From positions 146,979 through 210,978 of the forward strand of contig NW_025777478.1 of assembly GCF_021130785.1 (NCBI RefSeq): a DNA stretch of 64,000 nt. The letters run 5' to 3'. Position 1 is the stretch's first letter, and each line of letters starts with the position of its first letter. The notes under the pieces are model-generated. The model was not told the DNA's origin, did no database searches, and saw only the letters and a list, made by a program, of their open reading frames with translations. The translations under genes and the position numbers were made by a program. The stretch is from Homalodisca vitripennis (Eukaryota > Arthropoda > Insecta > Hemiptera > Cicadellidae). Positions 1-12,700 of the stretch are shown here, one piece after another.

Positions 1-1560
1 CTCTCTACCAACACTTTATAGACCAGAATGTCCTTAACTACCTCTACAATACTGCAAGGGAAGTGCACACAAACAGTAAGGTAGCTAACATTATTTATGT
101 GCTGCTCGGTCTCACCTTGTAGTTGATTATTTTGTACATTTTTACTACCGGAAACATTCTCCAAACAGGAATGTTACTAAGGACGTATACAAAATTGTAA
201 GTGAATTGCACACAATCAGTAAAGTAGCTAAAATTATCGTTGTGCTGCTCGGCCTCACATTGTAGTTGATTGTTTTGTACATTTTTACTACCGACAAACA
301 TTCTCCAAACAGGAATGTTACTAAGGACGTATACAAAATTGTAAGTGAATTGCACACAATCAGTAAATTAGCTAAAATTATCACTATGCTGCTCGATCTC
401 ACATTGTAGTTGATTGTACCATACTTCTGCACTACCAACACTCTCTAGACCACAATGCTACTACCTCTACAATACTGCAAGGGGAGTGCACACAAACAGT
501 AAATTAGGTAACGTTATTTATGTGCTGCTCGGTCCTCACCTTGTAGTTGATTGTTCCGTACATCCTCTCTACCAACACTTTATAGACCAGAATGTCCTTA
601 ACTACCTCTACAATACTGCAAGGGAAGTGCACACAAACAGTAAGGTAGCTAACATTATTTATGTGCTGCTTGGTCACACATTGTAGTTAATTGTTCCGTA
701 CATCCTCTCTACCAACACTTTATAGACCAGAATGTCCTTAACTACCTCAACAATACTGCAAGTGAATTGCACACAATCAGTAAAGTAACTAAAATTATCG
801 CTGTGCTGCTCGGCCTCACATTGTAGTTGATTGTTTTGTACATTTTTACTACCGACAAACATTCTCCAAACAGGAATGTTACTAAGGACGTATACAAAAT
901 TGTAAGTGAATTGCACACAGTTAGTAAAGTATCTAAAATTATCACTGTGCTTCTCGGCCTCACATTGTAGTTGATTGTTTTGTACATTTTTACTACCGAT
1001 AAACATTCTCCAAACAGGAATGTTACTAAGGACGTATACAAAATTGTAAGTGAATTGCATACAATCAGTAAAGTAGCTAAAATTATCGTTGTGCTGCTCG
1101 GCCTCACATTGTAGTTGATTGTTTTGTACATTTTTACTACCGACAAACATTCTCCAAACAGGAATGTTACTAAGGACGTATACAAAATTGTAAGTGAATT
1201 GCACACAATCAGTAAATTAGCTAAAATTATCACTGTGCTGCTCGATCTCACATTGTAGTTGATTGTACCATACTTCTGCACTACCAACACTCTCTAGACC
1301 ACAATGCTACTACCTCTACAATACTGCAAGGGGAGTGCACACAAACAGTAAATTAGGTAACGTTATTTCTGTGCTGCCCTGCCTCACATTGTAGTTGATT
1401 GTCCCATACATCTTCACTACCAACACTCTCCAGACCGCAAGGTTACTAATTACCTCATTAATACTGCAAGGCAGGTGCACACAAACAGTATGGTATCTAA
1501 CATTATTGCTGTGCTGTCCCTCTCTAACCTTGTAGTTGGCTGCTTCTTATATATTCACGT
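1..1560. repeat. Tandem array of ~143-bp monomers (satellite)
   Basis: About eleven head-to-tail monomers are visible. The landmark GCTGCTCGG-like segment recurs near 101, 243, 388, 523, 665, 804, 949, 1093, 1238, 1373 and 1515, a period of 135-145 bp. Two main monomer types alternate: one with CTCTCTACCAACAC and GCACACAAACAGTA, the other with ACTACCGACAAACATTC and GCACACAATCAGTA. Several monomers are ~144 bp (48 codons), so minus-strand frames of 176 and 182 codons run through the array. These repeat the same 48 residues and are not evidence of a protein. The array is cut by the left edge of the window. Its last monomer (~1400-1540) runs into the flank of a dispersed element found elsewhere in the window. 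Confidence 0.93.
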
Positions 1561-1640
1561 CATTTTGTAGAACATAAATCTACCAATTCCTCTACGTGAA
1601 AATTCGTGAATAATTCCACTTGTTTTCAAACTAAACCTAA
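1390..1640 (+). repeat. Dispersed element, copy 1 (core and right flank)
   Basis: The last array monomer and the ~100 bp after it match the core of a dispersed repeat also present at 7660-7900 (+), 36490-36740 (-) and 41560-41760 (-). Shared blocks are AATACTGCAAGGCAGGTGCA, ACACAAACAGTA, TAACATTATT, CTGTGCTG and a right flank ending CTACCAATTCC then GTGAATAATTC. The core holds an imperfect palindrome, CAGTAATGT facing ACATTATTACTG, best kept in the other copies. No coding capacity is seen. Homology to the other copies fades soon after 1640. Confidence 0.8.
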
Positions 1641-4028
1641 ATTTTAGATATATTAAGCTTCAGTCTCATCGGGTACATGTTGTTGTTTTTACAACTATTT
1701 CCATAAATAAAACTGCATTTCAGACCACTCTAATTATTAAAATATTAGTAGAACAAGATGTTTTAGTTAAAATGGTGAAGTAACTTCTCGGTACAAAGTA
1801 GCAAACTGAAATGTTGAATTGGAAATATAATTAATTTAAATTAGAATTTCAAAACCTGTAATAAGAATCACTCACACTTCTGGTCCTCCTAATCATGAAC
1901 GCTGTACATTGGATACCTGATTCGCAGAGGATCGTAGAATCCTATCATATTCTAAGTGCTTTCGCTAAGAATACTATGAACGTCACTTTCCTCTACAGTG
2001 ACCTACAGTAGTTAACGTGTTTCTGAAATCGTAGGAGCTTTTCAAACAAATAGACGAAATATAAATATAAAACCACCAAAGACTTATATTTTGTAATTTA
2101 TACCGGATATTTAAAAAATTGTTCTGAATTATGTATTTAGACTGTTCTAAAGGTTTAGCAAGGCAAATAAATAAATACTGGGAAGTTCATCTAACCACTA
2201 GTATAGTAATTTAATTTTTTAAAGAGACAATTTATAACTCAGAAACTATATTGTGTAGTAAATTGCAGGGTTCCAGCACAGTTTCTCTTTTGGAATAAAG
2301 AGAGTATCTAAAATTCAGAAACAATATCAGTGGTCATAATCTGCTTCATAACCGTTAGGAAAAAAACTCATTGCTACTAAAAGTGAAAAATACTCCGTGT
2401 TTTTTTATGTTGCAAAATACGATTTACGTATGTAGTGGAAAACTTTTAGTATGAAGTGTATACTTATTTATTTCCTATTTCCGAAACTTTTGGTTTGGAC
2501 GTTTTATGTAAATAAACGGTTTAAAATATGACTTTTAATCCATTTGCAATATTACCTGTACATGTACGGAACATAATATAAATATATTGAGGGAAAGTCT
2601 AAATTTAGAATGACTGGACGTACAATAAACTGGAAAGCACCGCACCTCTGAGAGTCATGTAGTGTTTGACTAATTGTCAGATGATCGACTGGTGGCTTTT
2701 AAAATATTAGCGGTGTCAGTTGAAACATGGTGAGGGCAGCTTAGGAGCAGTGGCTGGAGTTAGGGTGAAAAAATGAGGATGGTTAGAAAAGTAAATTGAT
2801 TACAGTACGCAGTGTGTTCCCTAACAATAGTTTATTTAAAGATTTTTCTTTTTTCTTAAATAACTTAAGAAAAGTGAGTCGTAAAAGATCATTTATTCTG
2901 TATTTTATTTGAAAAAAAGAATACCTCATTTTAATAACTAAGTTTTTAGTGTTTTCTTAATATTACTGTTACGAGAAGAAGAAACTGTAAATATTGCCAC
3001 CAATAGTATCTAATGGTATCCAATTAATTGCCATCTGTAAGTTTACCAAATGAAGTCACTATAGTTTTTGACACTTTTGGCAATTCATCATAGATGATTG
3101 ATAATGATTAATAGTAATTAAATAAACAGTTTTCTTTAATTTCTTTACCCATAGATTTTTATGAAAGAATGAAATGACTGTATCATATTTGGGGTTGCAA
3201 TTTTTACTGTCGGTTCTTTTAAACGATTTACTTATTTATTTAACTTATCCTTAAAATATAATAATACTATGTAATCAATAGTCTATTACTTTTGTAGGGG
3301 TAACATTTTGAACAATGTTTTTTAAATACATATCAAAATTATTTTTAGATTTTCTCCATAATTTTTATTCATGCATTGTAATGGGTAATTTTTTATCAGA
3401 TTACTGGAAGTGAAACCATGTAATCACTGCAACATCGGTTTAATTAAACTTACGGTTGTGTATTGTTTGACAAGGCTTTTGCACTAAACCCTCCATAAAT
3501 TAAACAACGAATAATCTTCTTTACCACCTAAGTAATATAAGAGAAATTCTCATGAATTCATTGTTTTCTCTAACATTGAATCTATTTAGCAGAATTGACT
3601 TATTTATGCTGTACAGCTCTTGTTATTAATTTGATTAGTCAGCTATGTAAAATATTAGATTAGTGACCAGGAGAGTATCTTTTAAACAAGGTTGGTTACA
3701 CTTTTACTTCGTAACTTTTTTTACTAAGTATGAATAGTAAGTATTTTATTAACCATTTCCAAAGATTTGCACTTTATATGCCCTAAAAATTAGATGCTCG
3801 TATTTAATTTCTTTTAATACGAAAAAATAAATATATTTCGTGAAAAAACATTATTGAAAAATTAATAACAAATATTCAGCATTGAACATTAAGTCACCAA
3901 ACTAGGTAGTACATTCTTTGTGGATGCAGTCCAATTTCCTATTTATCGAATTTACTTTGTAAGTTTAGAGTAGTGTAGGAAGATATTTCATAATGATTAC
4001 AGCTCGGTTTATTTTAACTGGAGATATT
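1641..4028. other. Anonymous AT-rich sequence
   Basis: No recognisable gene, RNA or repeat family was found here by eye. The sequence is strongly AT-rich, with frequent stops in all frames and homopolymer T and A runs. A slightly more GC-rich patch at about 2620-2800 shows no open frame worth reporting. Confidence 0.6.
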
Positions 4029-4465
4029 GCGCTGGCTCCCCACAAACACCAGACCGTAGATGAGGTGGGGTTATATCAATCCATAATACGCCGTCGTAAG
4101 TACCTTAATGGGACAATATTTGACTAAAGACCTCAAAATGTAAATGGCGGAGGACAGTTTTGAACAAACGTGATAAATGTGGTAGTTCCAAGTAAATACC
4201 TAATCCAGGAATATTCGGAAGAATTTTAAACAGTCGTCTTCCACTAAAAAAGAGTCATCCAATAGAACAGTTGGCCCGTCATTGGAGTTTCCTAAAAGCA
4301 ACGCATGAAACAGGAAATTTGATTTTGAGGAATTCGCTACAAGATTAAGGTTATTGAAGTACTTGATACAATTGTTTGTGTCGACAAAAATTTACTGTTC
4401 CAGGATACATTTTGATTTATTGGTGAAAACAAAGTGTCGTGTCATCAGCGTACTGCAGAGATATG
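4029..4465 (-). pseudogene. LINE reverse-transcriptase remnant (YADD box and thumb)
   Basis: Read on the minus strand, this is the C-terminal half of a non-LTR retrotransposon RT, broken by stops and at least one frameshift. The catalytic box reads Q-Y-A-D-D-T-T-L and lies at 4441-4452. After a frameshift near 4370 the minus frame gives LVANSSKSNFL, then a stop after FRIFLD, then VFTWNYHIYHVCSKLSSA, YILRSLVKYCP and TAYYGLI-stop-PHLIYGLVF. This order (YADD, N-S-SKS, L-G-LD, W-HI, SKLSSA-Y-LR, YYGLI-PHL-YG) is typical of Jockey/CR1-type LINEs. There is no 5' part (fingers and palm before YADD) and no 3' UTR. Tandem TTTTATGATTA-like repeats adjoin the upstream end near 4485-4520. Confidence 0.82.
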
Positions 4466-4469
4466 TGAC

Positions 4470-5866
4470 ATAGTCATCATAGTGGTTTTATGATTTTATG
4501 ATTAAGGTTTTATGATTATTACCATTCAGAGGTTTGAAAAAAAATGTTACTATATAAGTTATTATGCATTATAGTGAAAAATAAATTGTTTCAAAATTCT
4601 TAAGTAATTTTCAATAGTATGTTTTATTATTTCTTGAAAGATTTACCTATTGCTTATTAATTACTTGTTAGCTTATAGCTTACAACCTGTAATTAGTATA
4701 AAGAATTACAGGAATAATTGTGAACACTATAACTACCGTAGTTCTTGATAGACTAAGACTATACATAGTACATTGGTAGAATTTGTACGTAGCTTGGATC
4801 ATTACTTTAGCTAGTATTAGATAGTGATATGTTCCAAGATGTTAGTTTGTGAAATTTACACTATTCTTAAAATGGGCGAGCAGTTTCAGCGAGATTTGCT
4901 TTTACTTCTTTTCGATAACTCTTTAGGTTTCAATATGGTGGCCGATTAAAGGTATAGGAGTAAACAATCGAACCTTTATAAGTGAATATGTTTATAAACG
5001 CAATTTCAGATTGTTTTTATCCAAATATTTTATAAAATTTTATACTTTTGAGGTTTTTAAGATTAAAGATTTATTGAGATTTTAAAGGTTTGAGATTTTT
5101 ACGATTATTTCAACATGCAAAAAGATAGCTTTATATTACCATAATTGACGTGTAAATTAAACAGCTAACATGTGTTTTAAAGACCCCCAAAACTTTGACA
5201 CCGCTAGCAACAGCGTTTGAATGTTGGTTTGATAAACAGAACAATGAAAGACCTTTTAATTGTTATGTCCTCTATTGTTGATCGTTTATGTGAAATGTGT
5301 ATGCAATAAATATTTTATATCAAATATTCGCTAGCATACTGTGAATAATATAATAATTAGAACTAATTCATAAAATATGCAAAAATCTACTTTTATTTTC
5401 ATTTGCTTTTACGAGTAACAACTTTCAGTTATGAAAGATACAGGAGGTCTAGAGAAGTCAGTAGCGCTACTATAAATCTTTTTTTTTAGATTTTAACCCA
5501 TTTTGTATGTAAAAGATGGAGCATACTTCGTTAGTCTTTAACCGTAGTAATTGTTATCAATTCTGAAAATCTTGCACTGTACCTACTCTCCTACCTTTTC
5601 TTGTGTGATAAAAAGGTTTTCACAAAGGCCCAGAGCCTAAGTTAGGAGGCAGATTAAATCTGGTCGGTCACCTTCTTTCTGTAAAAGAAAATTATAGCAC
5701 GCAACTACATCGGGTCAAGTGGCTACAGGTTCCTTAAACAATAATAGTATCCATTTTCCACTTACTGTCAGGTGTTTGAACTATTGTCTACAACAGGTGA
5801 CGCCTGCATTACTGAACCCTTTAAAAATACTGAAAGTGATACGGCATGTGCATGTATTCTCGTGAA

Positions 5867-5867
<1 letters not shown>
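4470..5867. other. Anonymous AT-rich sequence
   Basis: Beyond short TTTTATGATT repeats at the start, no gene or repeat family was recognised. A stretch at about 5590-5830 is less AT-rich but has no long open frame and no motif that could be named. Confidence 0.55.
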
Positions 5868-5941
<74 letters not shown>

Positions 5942-6005
5942 ATAATATATGTAATAAAAAATTATATATATATATATATATTTAATAATATATGTAATAA
6001 AAAAT

Positions 6006-6037
<32 letters not shown>

Positions 6038-6050
6038 TGTATATATCTAC
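5868..6050. repeat. (TA)n microsatellite with internal duplication
   Basis: Long runs of alternating TA are interrupted by TTTAATAATATATGTAATAA followed by AAAATTATATA. The interrupted unit occurs twice in a row, about 45 bp apart (near 5938 and 5980), so this is a compound microsatellite that has also duplicated as a block. Confidence 0.95.
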
Positions 6051-7370
6051 AAATCGTTATAAATCAACTACGCTAACAATAACAACACGTCCCTAGAGAA
6101 CGTGTGACAAAAGTTTAATCGGTTATCTCAAACGTATTGAGCGATATAAAAAGAAAAATTTTACTTTCATTAAACATTAAGCAACTATATAAATTATGTA
6201 AAAAAATCTTACCTCACTTCTAATATTCTCCAATGAGTTGGATTGTCTGGATCATCTCCTGTCGGAATACTGAAGCTGTACGGGAGCTATTTCTTGAATA
6301 ATCACTCTATTATTACTCCATTGTTATGGAGGTTTATTTTAGGTGCTCTCAAATTTTGGTATTAATAGCAACTTAAACTTTTTATTTCTTGCAAACTTTT
6401 CCGGTGTTTAAATAGATTTTATAACTGTTAATCTGAAAATTTTCCACTCTGTTATTTTGCGTTTCATAGAATTTTAAAATTAATTCTCGATTTATAGAAA
6501 CATTATTGTATCAGTTTCTTAGAAGGTGCTTTGACTATGTATCAGTTTATGACAAACTGCAACTTGTGTTGTATGCTATCTAGCAAACTAAGAAAACAGC
6601 GATTATATATTTGTTACAGAAAACTGTTAAATATACCTTATATTGGGTAAAATCTAATAATAATAAAATACTCAAATTAAAAAAAAATTCATAAAAATAA
6701 GATAATTACTATATGATTAATATACGTTGACCACCTAAATAAACAAATTTCTTATAATATCACTAATCACAGTTTATAAAACAGAACTAGTTACATTGAA
6801 AGAGTTTCTGCTATAGAATCCCCAAATGGACGAAAAATATCTCTAAAAAATTGAAGCTAGTACGTTATATGTAATTAAGAACTCAAATTGTGTTCCAGTG
6901 CCCGGTATTCCAGTAATATTATTCTGCCTCTTGTACAAAGAGAAATAGTGCACAAGTTCTGTGACTAAACGGTAAAATATTCAAGAGCGAAGAAACCCCC
7001 TAGGATTAGGGAATACTTGGTGGGTTTGAACAATAGAACGTATACTTGTTTTAGCTTCGTACGTGTTAAATACTTCATATCAAATACATATCAATAAATT
7101 TTAAAGAATTGAATGAATTACTGCACCATAAACTGCATAATAAGTTACAGCACTTACCAGTATTATAACGAAACTTTTTTTGTCTCCATAGATCAGTCGA
7201 TATTGTTCATAATACAAGAACAGCAACCTTATACTGGGTGAAATGAATATTATATGTACAAATATTTACCATATTATTCGTATTAAACGTAACAAATTAT
7301 CCGAAATTTATCAAGATATTGTTAAATTAGCCTAAACACATTTTTAAACCACACTGTACGTTTCTAGTGG
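6051..7370. other. Anonymous AT-rich sequence
   Basis: No gene was recognised. The last ~200 bp may already belong to the dispersed element that is clear from about 7380, since weak similarity to the reverse complement of 36990-37130 can be seen. Confidence 0.5.
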
Positions 7371-7379
7371 GCTTGTTCA

Positions 7380-9750
7380 AGGAGCAACTATAGAGTTGAT
7401 AAAAATATGATATAATAAAATGTATACTAGCAATCCCAGAACCAAATCGAAATTAAAATCTTGGTATGAGAGTACATTTTTAATCTCAATACTGGCTCAA
7501 TTGCTACTATTTAGTTTTTAGTGTTAAGTTTACATATAAATAAAAGGTTATTTTATAATAAGTCATGTAGATTTTACTCGATAAAATTTCATTTATCTAT
7601 TGCAATAATTACTATTATTTTCATTCACGGTAAATTCATTCATTAAACCGACATCGATCGCCCTTCCCCAGAACTTTATATTGGAATACGGTGAATTGCC
7701 TCATCAATACTGGAAGGCAGGTGCACACAAACAGTAATGTAGTTAACATTATTACTGTGCTGTCCTGTCTCGCTTTGTAGTTTATTGATTGCTTGTTATA
7801 TCTTCACTGACGCCATTATGCAGACAGCAAGACTACCAATTTCACCACATTGAATACTTTATGAAATAGTGGATTATTTATGATTTCCTTATGGTTGACA
7901 AAGTCACTTAATTTTAAATTACATATCAATTAATGTTGAGCGATACTTATGTACATTATTCATCGCCGTGTGTCTTTTAGGCTATTTATCTGCTATTTAT
8001 TAAAGCGAATTATACTGCATGCATACTAGAATATTTTACAGGACCCATTAAATAAAATTTAAGTAAAACACCTCCTATATAACCACTGTCCTGTTAGTCA
8101 ACGCTCTTAAAAAAGCGATTCCAATTCATAGTTAAATCAAAATTTAATTCTATTGATTGAAGTCATATTTTTGTTCAGTATTAATGACTTAATATTTTTT
8201 GTAGCTATTAGTGTAATTTTCTACAATATGAATTTAGATTACTATGATAAGATGACTTTGGGTCATATTATATTTATACAATATGTTATTGCATATTATA
8301 ATTATATATTATATTTATATTTATACAATATGAATACGGAGTTATCAATAAATAATTTATATCAATTTTTGTTAACAAAAACTTGTAGATACATTGATAA
8401 TTCTTACTGATATTATGGTAAAATATCACAAACAATGAATTGTCTATAAAAATATAAAAATAAATGGTGAGTTCATTTTTTATATACAATTTAACTTTGA
8501 AGCGACACGTTTAAAACTGGGTTAGTACGCAATAAAAACAAGGTATATTAGCTGACGCTCATCTCGATGTAGTATCCAACTAGCTCAAGAGCTTAAGAAG
8601 TAGAAATCTCTCCATTTGTAACAGGCAATATAAACATAGTATCATGGTAGAGGTATAAGACAGACGTACAAATACTAATAGGAAAGAACTAATTAACGAA
8701 CAATTATCGCTGAAGTCAGTAATAAAACATTTCCAAAGATATCCAAGTATTTTAAAGGTTGATCCGAAATATCCCATAAATAATTGTGAAAGTTTGGTAA
8801 ATAAGTGGTAACTCTCGTATATTTTGAGAAGCTCAAACATGAGGCCTACTTATCCTTAGAGTAAAAGTGTTAGTTGAAATATATGTGAATGAATTGTTTT
8901 ATAGTTATTGCAAATACGGTATTTTATATACATGAATTAATTGCAATTCAATCAATGATTTACAATACTTAACTTTTGCAGTGTCGACAATTGTTCCAAG
9001 CACCAAACCACTCTAACTAATTGAGAAATACGTAGAAAACTGTTTTTTAGTGATTTAAAAGTAGGGAATAGGCAATGCAGTTTATTAGTTACAATGGCAG
9101 AACTAACAGTCAGTGACTTGGAAGTGAAACAGCACAATCACCTCTTGTTTCACTCGTAAACCGTTATTGTCTATCCAAGTGATTGTTTGGTACATCAGAG
9201 TAACTGCTTGTTCGTTAAATGATATTAAGACATAATCCTATTACAATAACATTCTAAAACACACAATTATAATCTACAGTAAATGATGTCATACAGTTTA
9301 ATTTACAATTACTTTTTGATTATATACATGCTATGAGAAAATGCGATTGAGAAATGTACACCTAGACGCTAGTGACATTTTATGAACCAAACAATTCAGT
9401 TTGCTATTGAGCCATATTGACGAAGGATTACGTTTAGCAGAGGTTAGTTCTCTTGGAAGACAAGGCAACCATGAATTTAAGTAACAAGTAACATGAATTT
9501 AACTATAGTACTTTAAATAAATTAATATTTAGAATAAAAAATAAACTTCGTAAATTATTTTGCGTGTGGAATTTGTATAATTGTTACCAATATCACTCTT
9601 GAAATTTAGTAACACATGCTAGGGTTCCAGAACAGTTCCAATGAGCTCAGAGGGAATGTGATCACTCAGCTTCTTATGGGAAGATTGAGAATAAGTACTG
9701 TTACAATAAGTAATAAATGTGTATAATACGAGAGAACTAAATAGTATGCA
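7380..9750 (+). repeat. Large dispersed element, copy 2 (+ strand)
   Basis: Colinear blocks match the reverse complement of 33810-36990. They are: TTTAGTTTTTAGTGTTAAG (~7512); ACGGTAAATTCATTCATTAA (~7628); the core AATACTGGAAGGCAGGTGCA (~7709); CCAATTTCACCACATTGAAT (~7836); TATTTATTAAAGCGAATTATA (~7994); TTGTTCCAAGCAC and CAGTCAGTGACTTGGAAGTG (~8990-9125); GCCATATTGACGAAGGATTACG (~9411); and CACATGCTAGGGTTCCAG with GTGATCACTCAGC (~9613-9672). Spacing differs between copies through indels. No conserved open frame was found, so this may be a non-autonomous transposon or an old duplicated element. The segment at ~8550-8850 looks like an insertion absent from the other copy. Confidence 0.72.
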
Positions 9751-12700
9751 AAGGTAAAATATCACTTTTATCTATTATACAGGTTGTCCCACGAGTAACC
9801 TGACAAACTTCTTAGATGGTTTCCTCTCATCATCAAAACAATGCAAAAATGTTATATAAACATGTGTCAGGAAACGCGTTGTAAGTGAACTACGGCCTGC
9901 GAAAGATTCCGCCCAATTTTTTAGGAAAGGACGAAATAAAGCGAAATTGTGTTTTATGGCGTAAGATAGTTGTTAAAGTTCTTGGATTGTACGTACAGGT
10001 CTCAAACTTATTTTATTCAGTTTTTCAATTCATTTTACTTTTTTCGAAAATTTATTTAGTAGGAGATTTTTTTCTTGGCAAAACAAAGGGGGGCCTGTTT
10101 GAATTTTGCATTGAATTGTGTTTTTACGCAGCCTGTAGCTAAGATGCACTATCATCCCTGAAATTTAACAGACTGCAATTAAAAATAATTGTTTGTTATG
10201 GACGTTTTTTAAATAAAAACATAATAATTTGTTGTTATTAAAATATGATAATTCCTGTAAAGTTTTTGATGGCTAATGCCTTGTAACATGTTTGCCTCAG
10301 TCATTAAATTCTTTGATACATATTGATATGAAATAATTGGCAAATAAAAAGCAAAAACAAATGTAAGTTCAACTACAACTATTTTCTCCATGTAAAGCGT
10401 AAGACGTATGAGATAATGTATCAAAGAAACCACCTCAGAATTTAAAACCCACTAAGTATTCCGTCGTCCCAGGAGTTTACCTCAATCTTAAATATTTGTC
10501 ATTTACTCTCAGAAACTATGCTCCATTACTGTTTACTAGAGCCAGAAATTAATGGCATACCCGAGCAATGGTATACAATTTACGTTCAATTTACTTACAA
10601 TTTCAGCGGACTTATTCCGAAACTCCATGGTGTTTGTTACCTAATCGATCTGAATCCCGCGAGCTGTCGTGTTCTGCGTTGAAGTTATGTAATTGTAGGT
10701 GAAAGAAATAAAGATCGTAACACGTCATTAAACTAAAAATATTTTTCTTTCAAAATAACAGACTTTTATCCTTATTTTTAAGCCCCTGCCAAAAAAATGA
10801 CATGTTGCAAGTTATTAATTCCAGGAGAAGTGTCAATATCGGTTATCGGAGTGATATAATACGTTATATTATTACCAGTCCTTAAAGTTTACGATTTACT
10901 TATTAATCCCTGTCCTTGTATTTTAGCATAACATAAATGAACTTGTAATTGTTGTTATGTGTAACATACATTTTAACTAAAGGTAAACTTTGGTCTTTGT
11001 TAAACAACGTCGAAAACTCTCAGTGGAATGGACAGGATTTGTTTTCTCATTTTTCTCTGCAACTGTAATGTAACTGAGTACAATAGCGTGTTTTTGGTGC
11101 CCAGCTTCCATCAATACGCACCGCTAAGCTTATGTAAAATGTATCTGACAACAAAAACTATTAACTTTGTTCATTGCCTAATTCTCGCATAGAAACCGTA
11201 TACCAAAGTTTATCCAGTTTAAAATACATCTGAAAATTACTATCCTATTTGCACCTTTAAACATTTACTATCCTAATACTTGTAAATTGTATTGTATAAG
11301 ACAGCCACTTATGTAATATGCGGGAAGTCCCACCAACACAGTGCGCGACTGATAATGTTTCTACTTACCTGGTACACATTATCGATCATTTAAATCGTTG
11401 TACAATATCGCGTATACGTATTCTATAGTTCCAGTCTGTGTAATATATAAATGTCGCGTATTGATTTTTTTGTGACTGTAGATTTTAGAATGTGTAAAGT
11501 AAAGGATGTCTTAATTTACTAGGAGGAGTTAAAGCCAACTTGCAATAATCGCCGTATCGTATCTGGTACTGCACAATTGGAAAATATGCAGAAGACTACA
11601 TAACGTAACAATAACTGTTTTTTACTAAGATTATCAACCAAAATATTGTTTAACTCTTAATAATCATTGTTTAAATCCATATAGGACTTTCAATAAGAGG
11701 AATTTGGAGCAACGTGGAAAATAACATTTACCCGTAATGTGTTCATATTACCCTTAAACCCACTGATGGATATTCTCCAATAACAACAAATGCTTTGGGT
11801 GTAATGAAACTTGCCATTTACTTAAACTTCAAATCTATTACACTGTATCAATTACATAAGGAATTCTACAAAATCACTAAATATTATTTATTGAAACATT
11901 CGCCTGTAATTAAGACGTGCGTGAATGTTTTGACAGTACAAGCAAACATTAAGTAAAAAAGTACTTCACTAAAGGCGATTTTAGGACTATAAAGTTTTCT
12001 TAACCTCGTAAAAAATAACTGTCCTCACATACTCGTTGCGCTCCTATCTGGAAAGATGTTTTTTTTTGTTTTTTTTTCTCTTAATAATCCATTACTTTTA
12101 TACCGTTCAGTCACAATATAATTAAAATTGGGCCTCACATTTGTTATTTAGTGTATATGTGAAGTATTATAATTTTCTAAAAAAACAACACCATACAATG
12201 AATAACTAACTATACCTAATAATACTATCAGTCAGTAATATTGCTTACTGCAAGGTTTCCTGCATATTTAATGAATAACAAACACAATTTTTTGTTGCTG
12301 TGTTGTATTTATGTAAAACTACCTTTGCACTATCATCATACTTGCCAGCTGGTGCGGTTGAACACTGGAAGACAAGCCTTACGTTTTTAAAGTTAAATGA
12401 ATATCAAGTTGTTAGTGAATCGTTAACAATTCCAATGTAAAACTAATACTATATCTATTTACATTGAGATTATATTCTCTAACGATTGATCTATATCTTA
12501 CTACATAGTTATTTTCAATTGAAAATATTCAGCTAGTGGCATGATATTATTAGTGTTAACGTGAAAATTACACATGAGAATTATATGCAATTTTCATCTT
12601 GAACTTACATAGCAGTAATTTACAAATATATCTGTTACTTAATAATTAGTACTATATTTTTTTCAATAAATAATCAAATGAGAAGTTGTGCTTGGGCGTA

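Noticed and set aside
742..1290. Minus-strand frames of 176 and 182 codons as a repeat protein
   Set aside because: They translate a ~144-bp tandem repeat whose monomer also exists singly as a dispersed non-coding element. Overlapping frames are open for the same reason.
8580..8840. 86-codon minus-strand protein
   Set aside because: It lies in a segment inserted in the dispersed element and has no recognisable motif. Composition alone does not support it.
9780..10150. Complete DNA transposon starting at ACAGGTTGTCCC
   Set aside because: The start resembles a terminus, but no inverted partner, target duplication or transposase was found downstream.
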